This document shows positions 1 through 7,351 of a stretch of DNA of 33,302 bases, one piece after another. Location: NCBI GenBank assembly GCA_023481295.1, contig JAMCWF010000005.1:1-33302 (forward strand), written 5' to 3'. This DNA is from Armatimonadota bacterium. Its GTDB lineage: Bacteria; Armatimonadota; Chthonomonadetes; Chthonomonadales; JAMCWF01. The first letter of the stretch is position 1. Each line of letters opens with the position of its first letter. Made by a program: the position numbers and the translations under genes. The notes beneath the pieces are model-generated. The model was not told the origin of the DNA. It did not search any database and worked only from the letters and a program-made list of their open reading frames with translations.

Positions 1-108
1 CATAATGAATTCATTGACGATATTGACCAAGCGACTGATAAGTTTGTCAAATATTTAAACGAAACTAAATTTCATTATTCCTTTTTAAATCTTAGTGCGG
101 AGTCATAA
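1..108 (+). CDS. C-terminal fragment of an unknown protein (cut by window edge)
   Basis: Frame 1 is open from the first base to a TAA at 106-108 and encodes 35 residues ending in NLSAES. The peptide is rich in Asp, Lys, Phe and Tyr and has no motif I recognise. The stretch is more AT-rich than the rest of the window. It could be the tail of a real gene entering from the left, or chance, because a 36-codon open frame in AT-rich DNA is weak evidence. No function can be given. Confidence 0.35.
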   Translation, partial: HNEFIDDIDQATDKFVKYLNETKFHYSFLNLSAES

Positions 109-122
109 TGACTCTTCTATAA

Positions 123-239
123 ATACTAACTCGGCAAATAAATATCTCGAATTTGTCATTCCCGCGAAAGCGGGAATCCAGAAAGCGCTGGATGCCGGAT
201 CAAGTTCGGCATGACGGTATTTAATCGCCGGATTAATAA
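123..239 (+). repeat. MITE-like element, family A copy 1 (117 bp)
   Basis: It aligns without gaps over its whole length to the copy at 25885-26001. The core has two tandem hairpins. The first is an 8-bp stem ATTCCCGC/GCGGGAAT closed by a GAAA loop. The second is ATGCCGGA/TTCGGCAT with a 5-nt loop. The right end is TTAATAA; the left end is degraded compared with copy 2. No coding capacity. This is the widespread class of bacterial repeats whose chance translation reads like 'IPAKAGIQ'. Confidence 0.75.
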
Positions 240-360
240 TCTACGTAATTATTATCTTCTGACACATAATTAGCTTCTTCTAGTGTTAAGGACATGATGC
301 TCTGAATAATAATGCCGATTAAAATGTACGTCATCGAATGATCTCGAACCCCTTTTTGGA
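240..360. other. AT-rich intergenic stretch, nothing recognised
   Basis: This lies between the two repeat elements. I see no credible reading frame, promoter or terminator in it. Confidence 0.5.
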
Positions 361-524
361 GACTGTTGAAAAATACGGTAGCAACTCCTTGGTCGTCATT
401 TCGGGCCGCAAGGTGGAACCCGGAATCCTGCCCATCAGCACCCCTGTCTGCCGTTGGGCAAGGGATTGGATTCCTGATTTCGCGGGGGTGACGAAGTAAC
501 GGGATCCTACGGCTTTTTCAACCA
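361..524 (-). repeat. MITE-like element, family B copy 1 (164 bp)
   Basis: Its reverse complement aligns end to end with the 165-bp element at 20392-20556. The ends are imperfect inverted repeats of the form GGTTGWTRAAAAA. The interior carries the CTTCGTCA...CCGCGAAA and CCGGGTTCC...GACGACC segments shared by both copies. The open frame it contains encodes no protein (chance peptide FVTPAKSGIQ). It lies just beyond the 3' end of the S9 peptidase gene. Confidence 0.7.
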
Positions 525-557
525 CCTCTTATAAGACTGACGCCGAATCGAGGTAAG

Positions 558-3047
558 TTATTGATTTCCATCGTCACTGTGTCCCTTTTTATCACCTAAG
601 TCGACCGCGAACTGAACCGGCGGAAAGTCGCCTAATCGGAATTCGTAATCGGCCGCCCGATTCGGTACTGGAAAGAGCAAGCCGCCGGCAACTGCAATCC
701 GCCCGGCACCGTCATCGGCAAAAGTCTTTAACTTGAGGTAGTTGCTGAGCACCGGCGTCACGGTATCCAACACTTTTACCGGCACACCAATCGGCTTTAA
801 CCACTCGCTCCCGTTGTGTTGGCCGTCGGTACGCCGCAAGCCCGCGATCAGATGAAGCGGCAACTCCAGCTCCGAGCCCGCCAGATTATCTTCGATCAAG
901 GTAAATTCCACTTTGAGCAGCGCCATACTGTCAGGTTTCCATTTAATATCACTCAGCTCAGCCGAGGTGACGATAAGTTCCGCCTGAGACGACGTTTTAT
1001 CAATTCGCCCGATTATGCGGTCTCCAACCCGCTGCCGTAGGCCATCCTCCGTATTTTTCAGATAGCGATCCACCCAGGAGAGCGCTTGATTCATCTCGTC
1101 AACTCGGTGATTGGGCTCCTGCAGTCCATGCCCTTCTCGAGGATAGTGAATAAATCGGCAGGGAATCCCCCGCGCGTGCAACGACTGGTACATCTCCTTC
1201 GAGTTGCTGATGAAGGTGTTATTATCGCTTTCACCATGGATGATCAAAACCGGCGTTTGAATGCGATCCGCATAGGTGGCCGGCGATAGGCGCCGGTAGA
1301 TATCCGGATCCTCCCAGTAAAAACGCTCCAGATAGTCGGTGTCCCATCGCCAATAGTCGGAATTGCTGAAATCGGTGAAGAGGCTGAAAATGCCGAACAT
1401 CGAAACGGCGACCTTGAAACGATCGGACTGCGAGATGGCCCAGTTGGTCATATAGCCGCCGTAAGACCCGCCCATAATCGCGATGCGTTCGGGGTCAGCC
1501 AACCCTCGATCAACTAGGTAATCAATTCCGGCCATTACATCGCGAAAATCGCCGCCGCCTAGATCGCGCGCATTCGCCGTCGCAAAATCGTTGCCGTAGC
1601 CCTCGCTTCCCCGATAGTTCGGGCGAAAAACTAGATATCCCTCATCCGCCCATAGCGGATGCATGCAGTAGCTTCGCAGTGAATTGGTGGACCTACCTTT
1701 CGGCCCTCCATGAACCTGTACTACCAATGGACAGCGGTCTCCTTCCCGGTAATCTTGTGGAAAGGTAGCGATCCCCTCAATGGTCAGCCCGTCCTCCGAT
1801 TGCCAGTTAATGAGCTCGTGCCTCGGTGGTGCGTGATTGTCTAAAAAGCTACGGTTTAAAGATGATAGAGGCTTGGCTTCCCCGTTCTTTAGGTTCAACC
1901 AAACTAATTCCGGCGGCTCCGAACCGGTTTCGCGCACCAGCGCCAGGCCGTCTAAGCCGACGGCGAGATCGGTCGTGTCGAATCCTTCCGGAGCGCGGCG
2001 TACGGCCGACCCGAGCTGGGGCTCAATTTGAATCACATTGGTGTTGACACCGGCTGCAGCCAGGATATAGATATTACCGTCGTATCTTGACCAGCACATG
2101 TGGAGGACGTCATTACCCAGCGCACAGCAGACGTTCCGAAACTCACCCGTTTCGACCGAGACCATAAAGGCGGTATCAGTGGAAAAATTGCAGTTGGGAT
2201 CTGATATTGAAATGAAGGCGATCCACTGGCCGTTCGGTGACCAGCACGGCTGTATTTTACTTCCCGGCCGCTCCACCAGTTTTTTCGTCTCGCCGGTCTC
2301 CATATCCAGCAGCCATAAATCGAAACGGTGATAATCGCAGCCCTCACCGGTGTAATTGGTGATGAAAGCGACCCGCTTCCCATCAGGAGAAAGCACAAAG
2401 TAGGCGACTCCGTAATCCCCGGTATAGATATGTGTCGGTTCGTCACCTTCGATCGAGATGAGTTGAAGCTGCATCCTCAGCTTATCTTCGTTCTCAACCA
2501 CCGGATCAATCTTACGCTCACGCCGATTTTCGGTGCGCAAATTTTCGACCGGTGTTGGCCGTGGTTGAGGAGAGAGGATCATTAGCCTCGATCCATCCGG
2601 CATCCAGTGGAAGCGCTTGACTCCTTCGCGCTCATGCGTCACCTGCCTCGCCTCTCCGCCGTCGAGCGGCAGTACCCACAACTGCTCCTTGGGATCGCCA
2701 TCTTCGTCATCGGCCTCCTCGTCGCGATGATTTCCGGAGCGGGCTGAAAGAAATGCAAGTTTCCGACCATCCGGCGACCATCGCGGTGAGTGTTCCCCCT
2801 CCGGCGAAAAAGTGATTTGGCGGGAAGTACCGGCTTCAATATCGGCCAGCCACAGATGATCAACCCGCCTGCTCTCCTTAAAGTCTGCCTCGTTCACCGC
2901 GAATACGATCCGATTGCCATCCGGGTTGACCTCTGCGCTGTGCGGCGTCTTAATTCCGATCAAGGAGCGAGCGATTATCTTTTTCGCACCCCTCTTTTCC
3001 GCATGCACCGATTTACGACCGCCGGAATCCCCTCTTTTGGAGATCAA
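558..3047 (-). CDS. S9 family prolyl oligopeptidase / acylaminoacyl-peptidase-like serine peptidase
   Basis: 829 residues. Residues about 30-390 form a TolB/WD40-like beta-propeller with repeated WSPDGRKLAF-type PD40 motifs. Residues about 410-665 are the alpha/beta-hydrolase catalytic domain: nucleophile in GGSYGGYM (Ser528), acid in HGESD (Asp608), base in REGHG (His640). Enzymes of this family cleave short peptides or remove acylated N-terminal residues. No signal peptide is seen, so it is probably cytoplasmic. The last 160 residues form an extra, probably beta-rich domain beyond the usual family end. The start is TTG (3045-3047), chosen because a full AGGAGG (3054-3059) sits 7 nt upstream; no in-frame ATG lies nearby. 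It follows mutY by 58 bp on the same strand and is probably co-transcribed. The family is certain; the substrate is not. Confidence 0.93.
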   Translation of the reverse strand: MISKRGDSGGRKSVHAEKRGAKKIIARSLIGIKTPHSAEVNPDGNRIVFAVNEADFKESRRVDHLWLADIEAGTSRQITFSPEGEHSPRWSPDGRKLAFLSARSGNHRDEEADDEDGDPKEQLWVLPLDGGEARQVTHEREGVKRFHWMPDGSRLMILSPQPRPTPVENLRTENRRERKIDPVVENEDKLRMQLQLISIEGDEPTHIYTGDYGVAYFVLSPDGKRVAFITNYTGEGCDYHRFDLWLLDMETGETKKLVERPGSKIQPCWSPNGQWIAFISISDPNCNFSTDTAFMVSVETGEFRNVCCALGNDVLHMCWSRYDGNIYILAAAGVNTNVIQIEPQLGSAVRRAPEGFDTTDLAVGLDGLALVRETGSEPPELVWLNLKNGEAKPLSSLNRSFLDNHAPPRHELINWQSEDGLTIEGIATFPQDYREGDRCPLVVQVHGGPKGRSTNSLRSYCMHPLWADEGYLVFRPNYRGSEGYGNDFATANARDLGGGDFRDVMAGIDYLVDRGLADPERIAIMGGSYGGYMTNWAISQSDRFKVAVSMFGIFSLFTDFSNSDYWRWDTDYLERFYWEDPDIYRRLSPATYADRIQTPVLIIHGESDNNTFISNSKEMYQSLHARGIPCRFIHYPREGHGLQEPNHRVDEMNQALSWVDRYLKNTEDGLRQRVGDRIIGRIDKTSSQAELIVTSAELSDIKWKPDSMALLKVEFTLIEDNLAGSELELPLHLIAGLRRTDGQHNGSEWLKPIGVPVKVLDTVTPVLSNYLKLKTFADDGAGRIAVAGGLLFPVPNRAADYEFRLGDFPPVQFAVDLGDKKGHSDDGNQ

Positions 3048-3105
3048 CTGGTTTCCTCCTCATCAATTGACATAGGTAGCGGATATATTATACAGATTCG
3101 TTTAC

Positions 3106-4221
3106 TTAATCTAGTGCTGTCCACAAACCGACTGCTTTCAGCGCCCGCCGCTGGGGTGAAGTGATGGCCAGCTCGTGAAATTGATCCGGTTGTGCCCATC
3201 TTATCCGGCTACAGCCAATCGGTACCGGATCCCCATCTCCAACAGCAGTTATTACATATAGTTGGATGCGGTGATGGGTTACTGTGTGGCTTATATTGGC
3301 CACGATCTCATGGGGCGTCAAATGCATACCGACTACCTCAATGCCGGCTCGTACCGCCGCCGCTAAAACTCCCTCACCGTCATGGCATACGACCCGCGGC
3401 ATCTCCCACATACCCGCCCACCACCCGCCGTTAGGCCGCTGGCAGAGCAACAGATCGCCGTTTTCCCGCCGGATCATTGCGCTGACATGGGTCTGTTCAA
3501 CAATTAAGCGCGATTCCAGTCGTTCAGGGTATTGGGCTGGATTCCCATTAATGTAGGCCCGGCAGCGGTCAGCAAGGGGGCATTCGCTGCACCGAGGACG
3601 AAGCGGCAAACAGATCGTTGCGCCTAAATCCATCATCGCCTGGTTGAAATCGCCAACCCGCCGTTCGGGCAAGATACGGTGTGCAATTTCCAGGATTTGA
3701 TTTCGAACGCGGCCGGATTTACGGGGATTACCGGCGATTTGAAAGAGCCGCGCGACCACTCGGCTTACGTTTCCATCCACCGCCGGCACCCTCACACCAA
3801 AAGCGATTGAGGCGATCGCCCCCGCCGTATAGCAGCCGACTCCGGGCAGCCGTCTTAACAGCACTGGATCAGAGGGGATTTGGCCTTCGTACTGCTCCAC
3901 CACCACTTGGGCCAACCGCCGGATGGCGCGTGCCCTGGAGTAGTACCCTAACCCCGCCCAAACAGAACAAACCTCCAACTCGCTTGCAACGGCCAAAGCT
4001 TCCAATGTTGGAAATCGGCTGAGGAAGCGGCGGTAATAAGGCTCGACGGCCGCAGCTTGCGTCTGCTGCAGCATAAACTCGGCAACCAGCGTGGCATATG
4101 AGCTGGGCGATGGTCTCCAGGAAAGTGGACGTGAATTACGGTCATACCACTGTAGCAGCGGCTGCCCGATATCCTTCGAGGTTAGATTGGTGTCATCCAA
4201 GTGAGTGGAAGTAGCTTTCAA
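3106..4221 (-). CDS. mutY: A/G-specific adenine DNA glycosylase MutY
   Basis: 371 residues, about the usual MutY length. It removes adenine mispaired with 8-oxoguanine in base-excision repair. The HhH-GPD core has EFMLQQTQ with catalytic Glu48, the helix-hairpin-helix LPGVGCYTAGA (about 125-135) and VPAVDGNV with Asp149. A [4Fe-4S] motif C-X6-C-X2-C-X5-C is formed by Cys204, 211, 214 and 220. The C-terminal part (about 235-371) is the NUDIX-like domain that reads 8-oxoG. The frame starts at TTG (4219-4221) with no good Shine-Dalgarno; another TTG at codon 8 is possible, and the nearest upstream ATG is out of frame. It is divergent from the DUF4177 gene and first in a likely two-gene unit with the S9 peptidase. 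Confidence 0.95.
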   Translation of the reverse strand: MKATSTHLDDTNLTSKDIGQPLLQWYDRNSRPLSWRPSPSSYATLVAEFMLQQTQAAAVEPYYRRFLSRFPTLEALAVASELEVCSVWAGLGYYSRARAIRRLAQVVVEQYEGQIPSDPVLLRRLPGVGCYTAGAIASIAFGVRVPAVDGNVSRVVARLFQIAGNPRKSGRVRNQILEIAHRILPERRVGDFNQAMMDLGATICLPLRPRCSECPLADRCRAYINGNPAQYPERLESRLIVEQTHVSAMIRRENGDLLLCQRPNGGWWAGMWEMPRVVCHDGEGVLAAAVRAGIEVVGMHLTPHEIVANISHTVTHHRIQLYVITAVGDGDPVPIGCSRIRWAQPDQFHELAITSPQRRALKAVGLWTALD

Positions 4222-4246
4222 ACGGCCGTCTCATGCCAAATCAATT

Positions 4247-4269
4247 GGTTGCCAGAGTGCAACCTTTTT
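4247..4269. promoter_or_regulatory. Hairpin in the mutY / DUF4177 divergent intergenic region
   Basis: GGTTGC (4247-4252) pairs with GCAACC (4259-4264) around a 6-nt loop and is followed on the plus strand by TTTTTA. The shape is that of a short intrinsic terminator. No plus-strand gene ends here, so it may instead be a leader hairpin for mutY on the minus strand or a barrier to antisense transcription. Confidence 0.35.
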
Positions 4270-4370
4270 ATCTATTTTATCGTCTAATTTCTTAGTGCTG
4301 ACGGTATTTTTGCAACCCGCAGCGCTCACCAGACACTATAAGGACGGATCACGTCAAGGAGGTAACCCGG

Positions 4371-4577
4371 ATGGCCGAGTCGGCGACGGTGGAACCAATC
4401 AGTGGCGTCGGGCAACGCTGGGAGTATCTGGTTGAGAGCATTCATGCTCGCCAATTGAACGTATTGCAGCAGGAGTTGACCCAACGGGGCGAGCAAGGTT
4501 GGGAGCTCGTCTGCATGCAAATACCGGTTGGAAATGAGTTTGAATGCATCTTCAAGCGGCCTGTATCGTCCACTTAA
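4371..4577 (+). CDS. DUF4177 family small protein
   Basis: 68 residues. The pattern RWEYLVESI...LNVLQQELTQRGEQGWELVCM...FECIFKRP matches DUF4177: WEY at the start, a helix, GWELV, then a closing FKRP strand. The family is a small single-domain fold of unknown function. The start is supported by AAGGAGGT (4356-4363) 7 nt before ATG, one of the best ribosome sites in the window. A weak TTGCAA (4310-4315) and a TATAAG-like box (4337-4342) may be the promoter but are poorly spaced. It is followed by a terminator-like hairpin and, beyond that, by the cassette's attC site. Confidence 0.88.
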   Translation: MAESATVEPISGVGQRWEYLVESIHARQLNVLQQELTQRGEQGWELVCMQIPVGNEFECIFKRPVSST

Positions 4578-4612
4578 TCTTCAAAAACACAACGTCTCAG
4601 AAATCAAACCGT

Positions 4613-4664
4613 GGCGCTATTGAGATGTTCGCTTGCAAAGCAGCATACCAATAGCGCCGTTTTA
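4613..4664 (+). terminator. Intrinsic terminator-like hairpin after the DUF4177 gene
   Basis: A perfect 10-bp stem, GGCGCTATTG (4613-4622) with CAATAGCGCC (4649-4658), encloses a 26-nt loop that holds a small inner GCTT/AAGC stem. It is followed by GTTTTA. It lies 35 bp past the stop codon. Before the cassette inserted, it would have lain between two convergent genes. Confidence 0.6.
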
Positions 4665-4681
4665 CTCTCGTGCCGAAAACA

Positions 4682-4745
4682 ATCCAACGTTTGAGTTCAG
4701 CGGCGCGCCGCTTTTTGGCGCGTCCGCTGGAACGATTTGTTGGGC
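4682..4745 (-). other. attC: Integron-type attC recombination site (64 bp)
   Basis: Read on the minus strand the site starts with R'' GCCCAAC (RYYYAAC) and ends with R' GTTGGAT (GTTRRRY). Between them a 15-nt arm, GTTCAGCGGCGCGCC, pairs perfectly with 4695-4709 once two bases (4723 and 4729) are left out of the helix. These two extrahelical bases on one arm are a hallmark of attC sites recognised as folded single strands by integron integrases. The loop is AAAAAGC, and unpaired spacers separate the R and L boxes. It lies directly 3' of the methyltransferase gene, the normal place and orientation for a cassette attC. This rests on sequence pattern alone; no covariance search was run. Confidence 0.85.
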
Positions 4746-4757
4746 GTCTTTGGATGT

Positions 4758-5807
4758 CTACCTCGTTTCTGCCCCAGAAAGAAACAGCGCTCCTTGCACC
4801 AGAGACTCATCTTTTGACTTTGCTTTCTTGGCGGGCTCTAATGCGCAGACTGTCTCATCAATAAAGAAATTGGCATGACTATCGTTCATCTCTCCCAATA
4901 CTCGCTTCACGGTCTCAGAACTATGCCCATCAAGGAACCGAAATACCGATGGAGCAAGATATTCCTGATTCATCTCAAAGGTTAGCCACGTGCGCTTTAG
5001 AGCTTCGGCGGTAAATCCAGTGGTGTTTGATCCTCCAAAAATATCAAGAACGATATCGCCCTCGTCGGTCAGCAACTTGATAAAGAACGCTGGAAGTTCT
5101 GAAGGGAATCGCGCCGGATGGCGTTCAAGTCCTAGTTCCTTGCAGAGTCGGAGATAACTTGAGTTGCTGTCGGTGTTCGGTATAGAAAGAAGGTTGGAAG
5201 GAATGGCCCCTCCATTATCTTTGCCAAACCCAGCACTTATGTCATGACCTGAAGGGCGTTTTTTTGGCGTGTAGAAGCTCTCAGGATCCTCAATCAACTT
5301 TTTCATCCGATCTGAATATGGCGCCAGCACTTTTCGAACGTCGGCTTTCGGAAAATCAGTCTTACTAAACCACCACACAGTGTTAACGGAATCCTTTGCT
5401 CGTATTTTTCGCTTGTTTACCCATTCAATTGGTGACGGTAACTTTGCCGGATTGAACCAGTAGAAATCTTCGGCAAGATGAAACCCAATTTCGTCGCAAA
5501 ATGCCAAGAGTACGCGGAAGTTATATAGAGAACGGGATGGCATACCTAAGCGATATGCTCCCCCTAAATCGAGAACAAAGCTTCCGCTTTCCTTGAGTAC
5601 GCGGAAGACCTCTTGGCCAAATGGTTTTATCCATTGAACGTACTCTGTTTCCTCGACGTTGCCATAGCTCTTTTGCCGCCGAAGCGCGAACGGTGGCGAA
5701 GTCATGACCAGATCAATGCTATTGTCGGGCAATTCCGCGAGAAGATTAAGAGAATCTCCAACATAAGCCTGGCCTTTAGCGGTGCGGTAAAGCGGTTTGC
5801 TCTTCAT
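4758..5807 (-). CDS. Site-specific DNA methyltransferase, N4-cytosine type, PvuII-like (class beta)
   Basis: 349 residues. Catalytic motif IV TSPPF (36-40) precedes the AdoMet-binding motif DIFGGSNTTG (255-264), the class-beta order. SPPF rather than DPPY points to cytosine-N4 methylation. From memory, long stretches (VMTSPPFAL, LPSPIEWVNKRKIR, VNTVWWFSKT, LAPYSDRMKKLIEDP) strongly resemble M.PvuII, which methylates CAGCTG; that this enzyme shares the target is inference. The ATG lies 1 nt after the TGA of the upstream gene (TGATATG), so translation is probably coupled. It is the last gene of the putative cassette, 12 bp before attC. The 30-residue tail after about 310 diverges from the family. 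Confidence 0.93.
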   Translation of the reverse strand: MKSKPLYRTAKGQAYVGDSLNLLAELPDNSIDLVMTSPPFALRRQKSYGNVEETEYVQWIKPFGQEVFRVLKESGSFVLDLGGAYRLGMPSRSLYNFRVLLAFCDEIGFHLAEDFYWFNPAKLPSPIEWVNKRKIRAKDSVNTVWWFSKTDFPKADVRKVLAPYSDRMKKLIEDPESFYTPKKRPSGHDISAGFGKDNGGAIPSNLLSIPNTDSNSSYLRLCKELGLERHPARFPSELPAFFIKLLTDEGDIVLDIFGGSNTTGFTAEALKRTWLTFEMNQEYLAPSVFRFLDGHSSETVKRVLGEMNDSHANFFIDETVCALEPAKKAKSKDESLVQGALFLSGAETR

Positions 5808-5808
5808 A

Positions 5809-7284
5809 TCAGTATTCTCTAAGGTCGTTTACCCAGCTCGACACGATCTGCCACAACACACTTGCAGCAAAATAGACTTGCGGGTCTGCCTTGCAGATAG
5901 CTTCAACATCGGCCTGAACGAAGTTATCTTTCCCATAGCCGACGATATAACTCAGCCACTTTCTTAGGTTCTCATCAGCCCCGGTAACGATCTCTGATGG
6001 ATCGAATTGGCCAATTCTAGCAAGTACCCATGATAGGCCATCGCGCTTGGTAGGGTCACCGTTCTTCAGAAGATCAATCAGGTGAGGAATTTGTGGCTCT
6101 GCAATCCGCAAAAGCGCACGCGCAGCCTCGACCTTGATCTCTAATGGGCTTGAGTTGAACATATCAACAAGTGCTGTTGCTGATGTGGCAGAAGCGAATT
6201 GACCAAGTGCCCATGCTGCACCAGCACGCAGCTCGTCGTCTCGTTGGGTATCTCGCAAGACTTCGATCAGCAGCTGTTCGCTCCGGCTCTTGGGTATTTC
6301 GGATGTGACAATGACTGTTTCAAGCTGCGTTTCAAGGGGAATCGTCATGACCGGACTACGTAGCTTGTTTTCTATGAACTCCCAGCCGTTTGGGTCGTCA
6401 TATGCGGCAAGTGCAGCCGCTGCCTCCAGTTGGACGTAAATATCCTCATCAACATCACGCATCCTGGATTCGAGCACTGGCTTGGCGGTGGTGTAACCTC
6501 TGTACCGTAACGCTTTGGCAGCAGCATACCGTTCGCTCAGGTTGACGCTTGCAAGTTTGTCTATGAAATATGCCTCACTGACCGAAGTGGGGCATTGAAT
6601 CACGGTGCTGACCGGCACGACCGCCGCAACGATCTGATTGGTCTCAACAATTTCACCAACGTTGACCTGTGGTAGCAAGGTTATCTTGCCTTTGTTCCGG
6701 CTCAATTGGATTGATTGTTTCCGTGTCTCCGTGATAGGGGTAAGGCTGATCCTACCGGGTTCTATTGCCGTAACAACTGATTGCAGGTTGGCGGCAGCAC
6801 ACGTCCACATCACCCGTATTTCTGATCCTTCCTCAACCCCTTTTGGCTGAGTGATGGATACCTGTCCTACAGTAAATGCCCTCCGCATGTCTCTCACGCT
6901 GACGAAGTGGACAGGTGAGACTTGCTTAAGGTCTATCGGGGAATCGTCGTTTTGCTCGAAGACAACGATTGAAACAAGGTCGTCATCACGCATACCCGCA
7001 TCCCAAGCCCGCTTCGGGTCATTGAGAGAATGGGACATTGATATTTCAAGCTTTGTCTTTCCTCGGGATTCAAATCGCATTCCCGTGTTCAAACAGAGAA
7101 CGTCAGGAACCCGTACACGTTTGATTTTTATCTTTTTCCATATCTTGAAACCTGTTGAGCCACGTTCAAGCTCAATGGGGTTGAATCCCATCGCTTTTAG
7201 TCGATTAATTGTCGCATTTGTGCCTGCTGCTCCAACCGCGAGCTTTCGTAGGAAACTATCGTCACTTTTGAAGTTATTTGCCAC
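5809..7284 (-). CDS. HEAT-repeat protein with a possible nuclease-like N-terminal domain; candidate restriction partner
   Basis: 491 residues, no recognised family name. The N-terminal part has a Lys/Arg-rich stretch followed by RVPDVLCLNTG (Pro60-Asp61) and RFESRGKTKLEISMSHS (Glu72, Lys76, Lys78). The spacing recalls a PD-(D/E)XK nuclease, but I cannot confirm the fold. Residues about 230-485 contain HEAT-like helical repeats such as RYAAAKALRYRGY, LRAGAAWALGQFAS and IKVEAARALLRIA, usual in protein- or DNA-binding scaffolds. The start is GTG (7282-7284) with a weak ribosome site; no in-frame ATG lies upstream. It overlaps nothing and couples to the methyltransferase through TGATATG. A restriction role is inferred from that pairing; it could also be a DNA-binding accessory protein. 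Confidence 0.8.
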   Translation of the reverse strand: MANNFKSDDSFLRKLAVGAAGTNATINRLKAMGFNPIELERGSTGFKIWKKIKIKRVRVPDVLCLNTGMRFESRGKTKLEISMSHSLNDPKRAWDAGMRDDDLVSIVVFEQNDDSPIDLKQVSPVHFVSVRDMRRAFTVGQVSITQPKGVEEGSEIRVMWTCAAANLQSVVTAIEPGRISLTPITETRKQSIQLSRNKGKITLLPQVNVGEIVETNQIVAAVVPVSTVIQCPTSVSEAYFIDKLASVNLSERYAAAKALRYRGYTTAKPVLESRMRDVDEDIYVQLEAAAALAAYDDPNGWEFIENKLRSPVMTIPLETQLETVIVTSEIPKSRSEQLLIEVLRDTQRDDELRAGAAWALGQFASATSATALVDMFNSSPLEIKVEAARALLRIAEPQIPHLIDLLKNGDPTKRDGLSWVLARIGQFDPSEIVTGADENLRKWLSYIVGYGKDNFVQADVEAICKADPQVYFAASVLWQIVSSWVNDLREY

Positions 7285-7351
7285 TGCACCACCATAAGGA
7301 ATTTATTGGATAAATCAGTGTAGCTACATGTGCCATCTTGACGCCCAACCA

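Larger units (their letters stand above)
4688..7348 (-). mobile_element. Lone integron-type gene cassette (about 2.66 kb) with DNA methyltransferase and HEAT-repeat gene
   Basis: The 3' boundary is the G of GTTGGAT in attC (4688). The 5' boundary is inferred at 7348, inside GTTGGGC (7343-7349, minus strand). In a free circle the cassette's 5' bases TTGGGC would rejoin that G and restore an R' of GTTGGGC, exactly complementary to R'' GCCCAAC at 4739-4745. The boundary was therefore predicted by the attC itself. Removing the segment leaves TGG|TTGGATTG directly after the UPF0173 stop codon, a plausible secondary GTT target. No integrase gene and no second attC was seen. The two genes run in the cassette direction and could be read from the upstream mazG/UPF0173 operon. 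Confidence 0.75.

Noticed and set aside
331-525. 64-residue minus-strand open frame with VTPAKSGIQ
   Set aside because: It lies within the family B repeat. This peptide is a known chance translation of such repeats, and it has no ribosome site.
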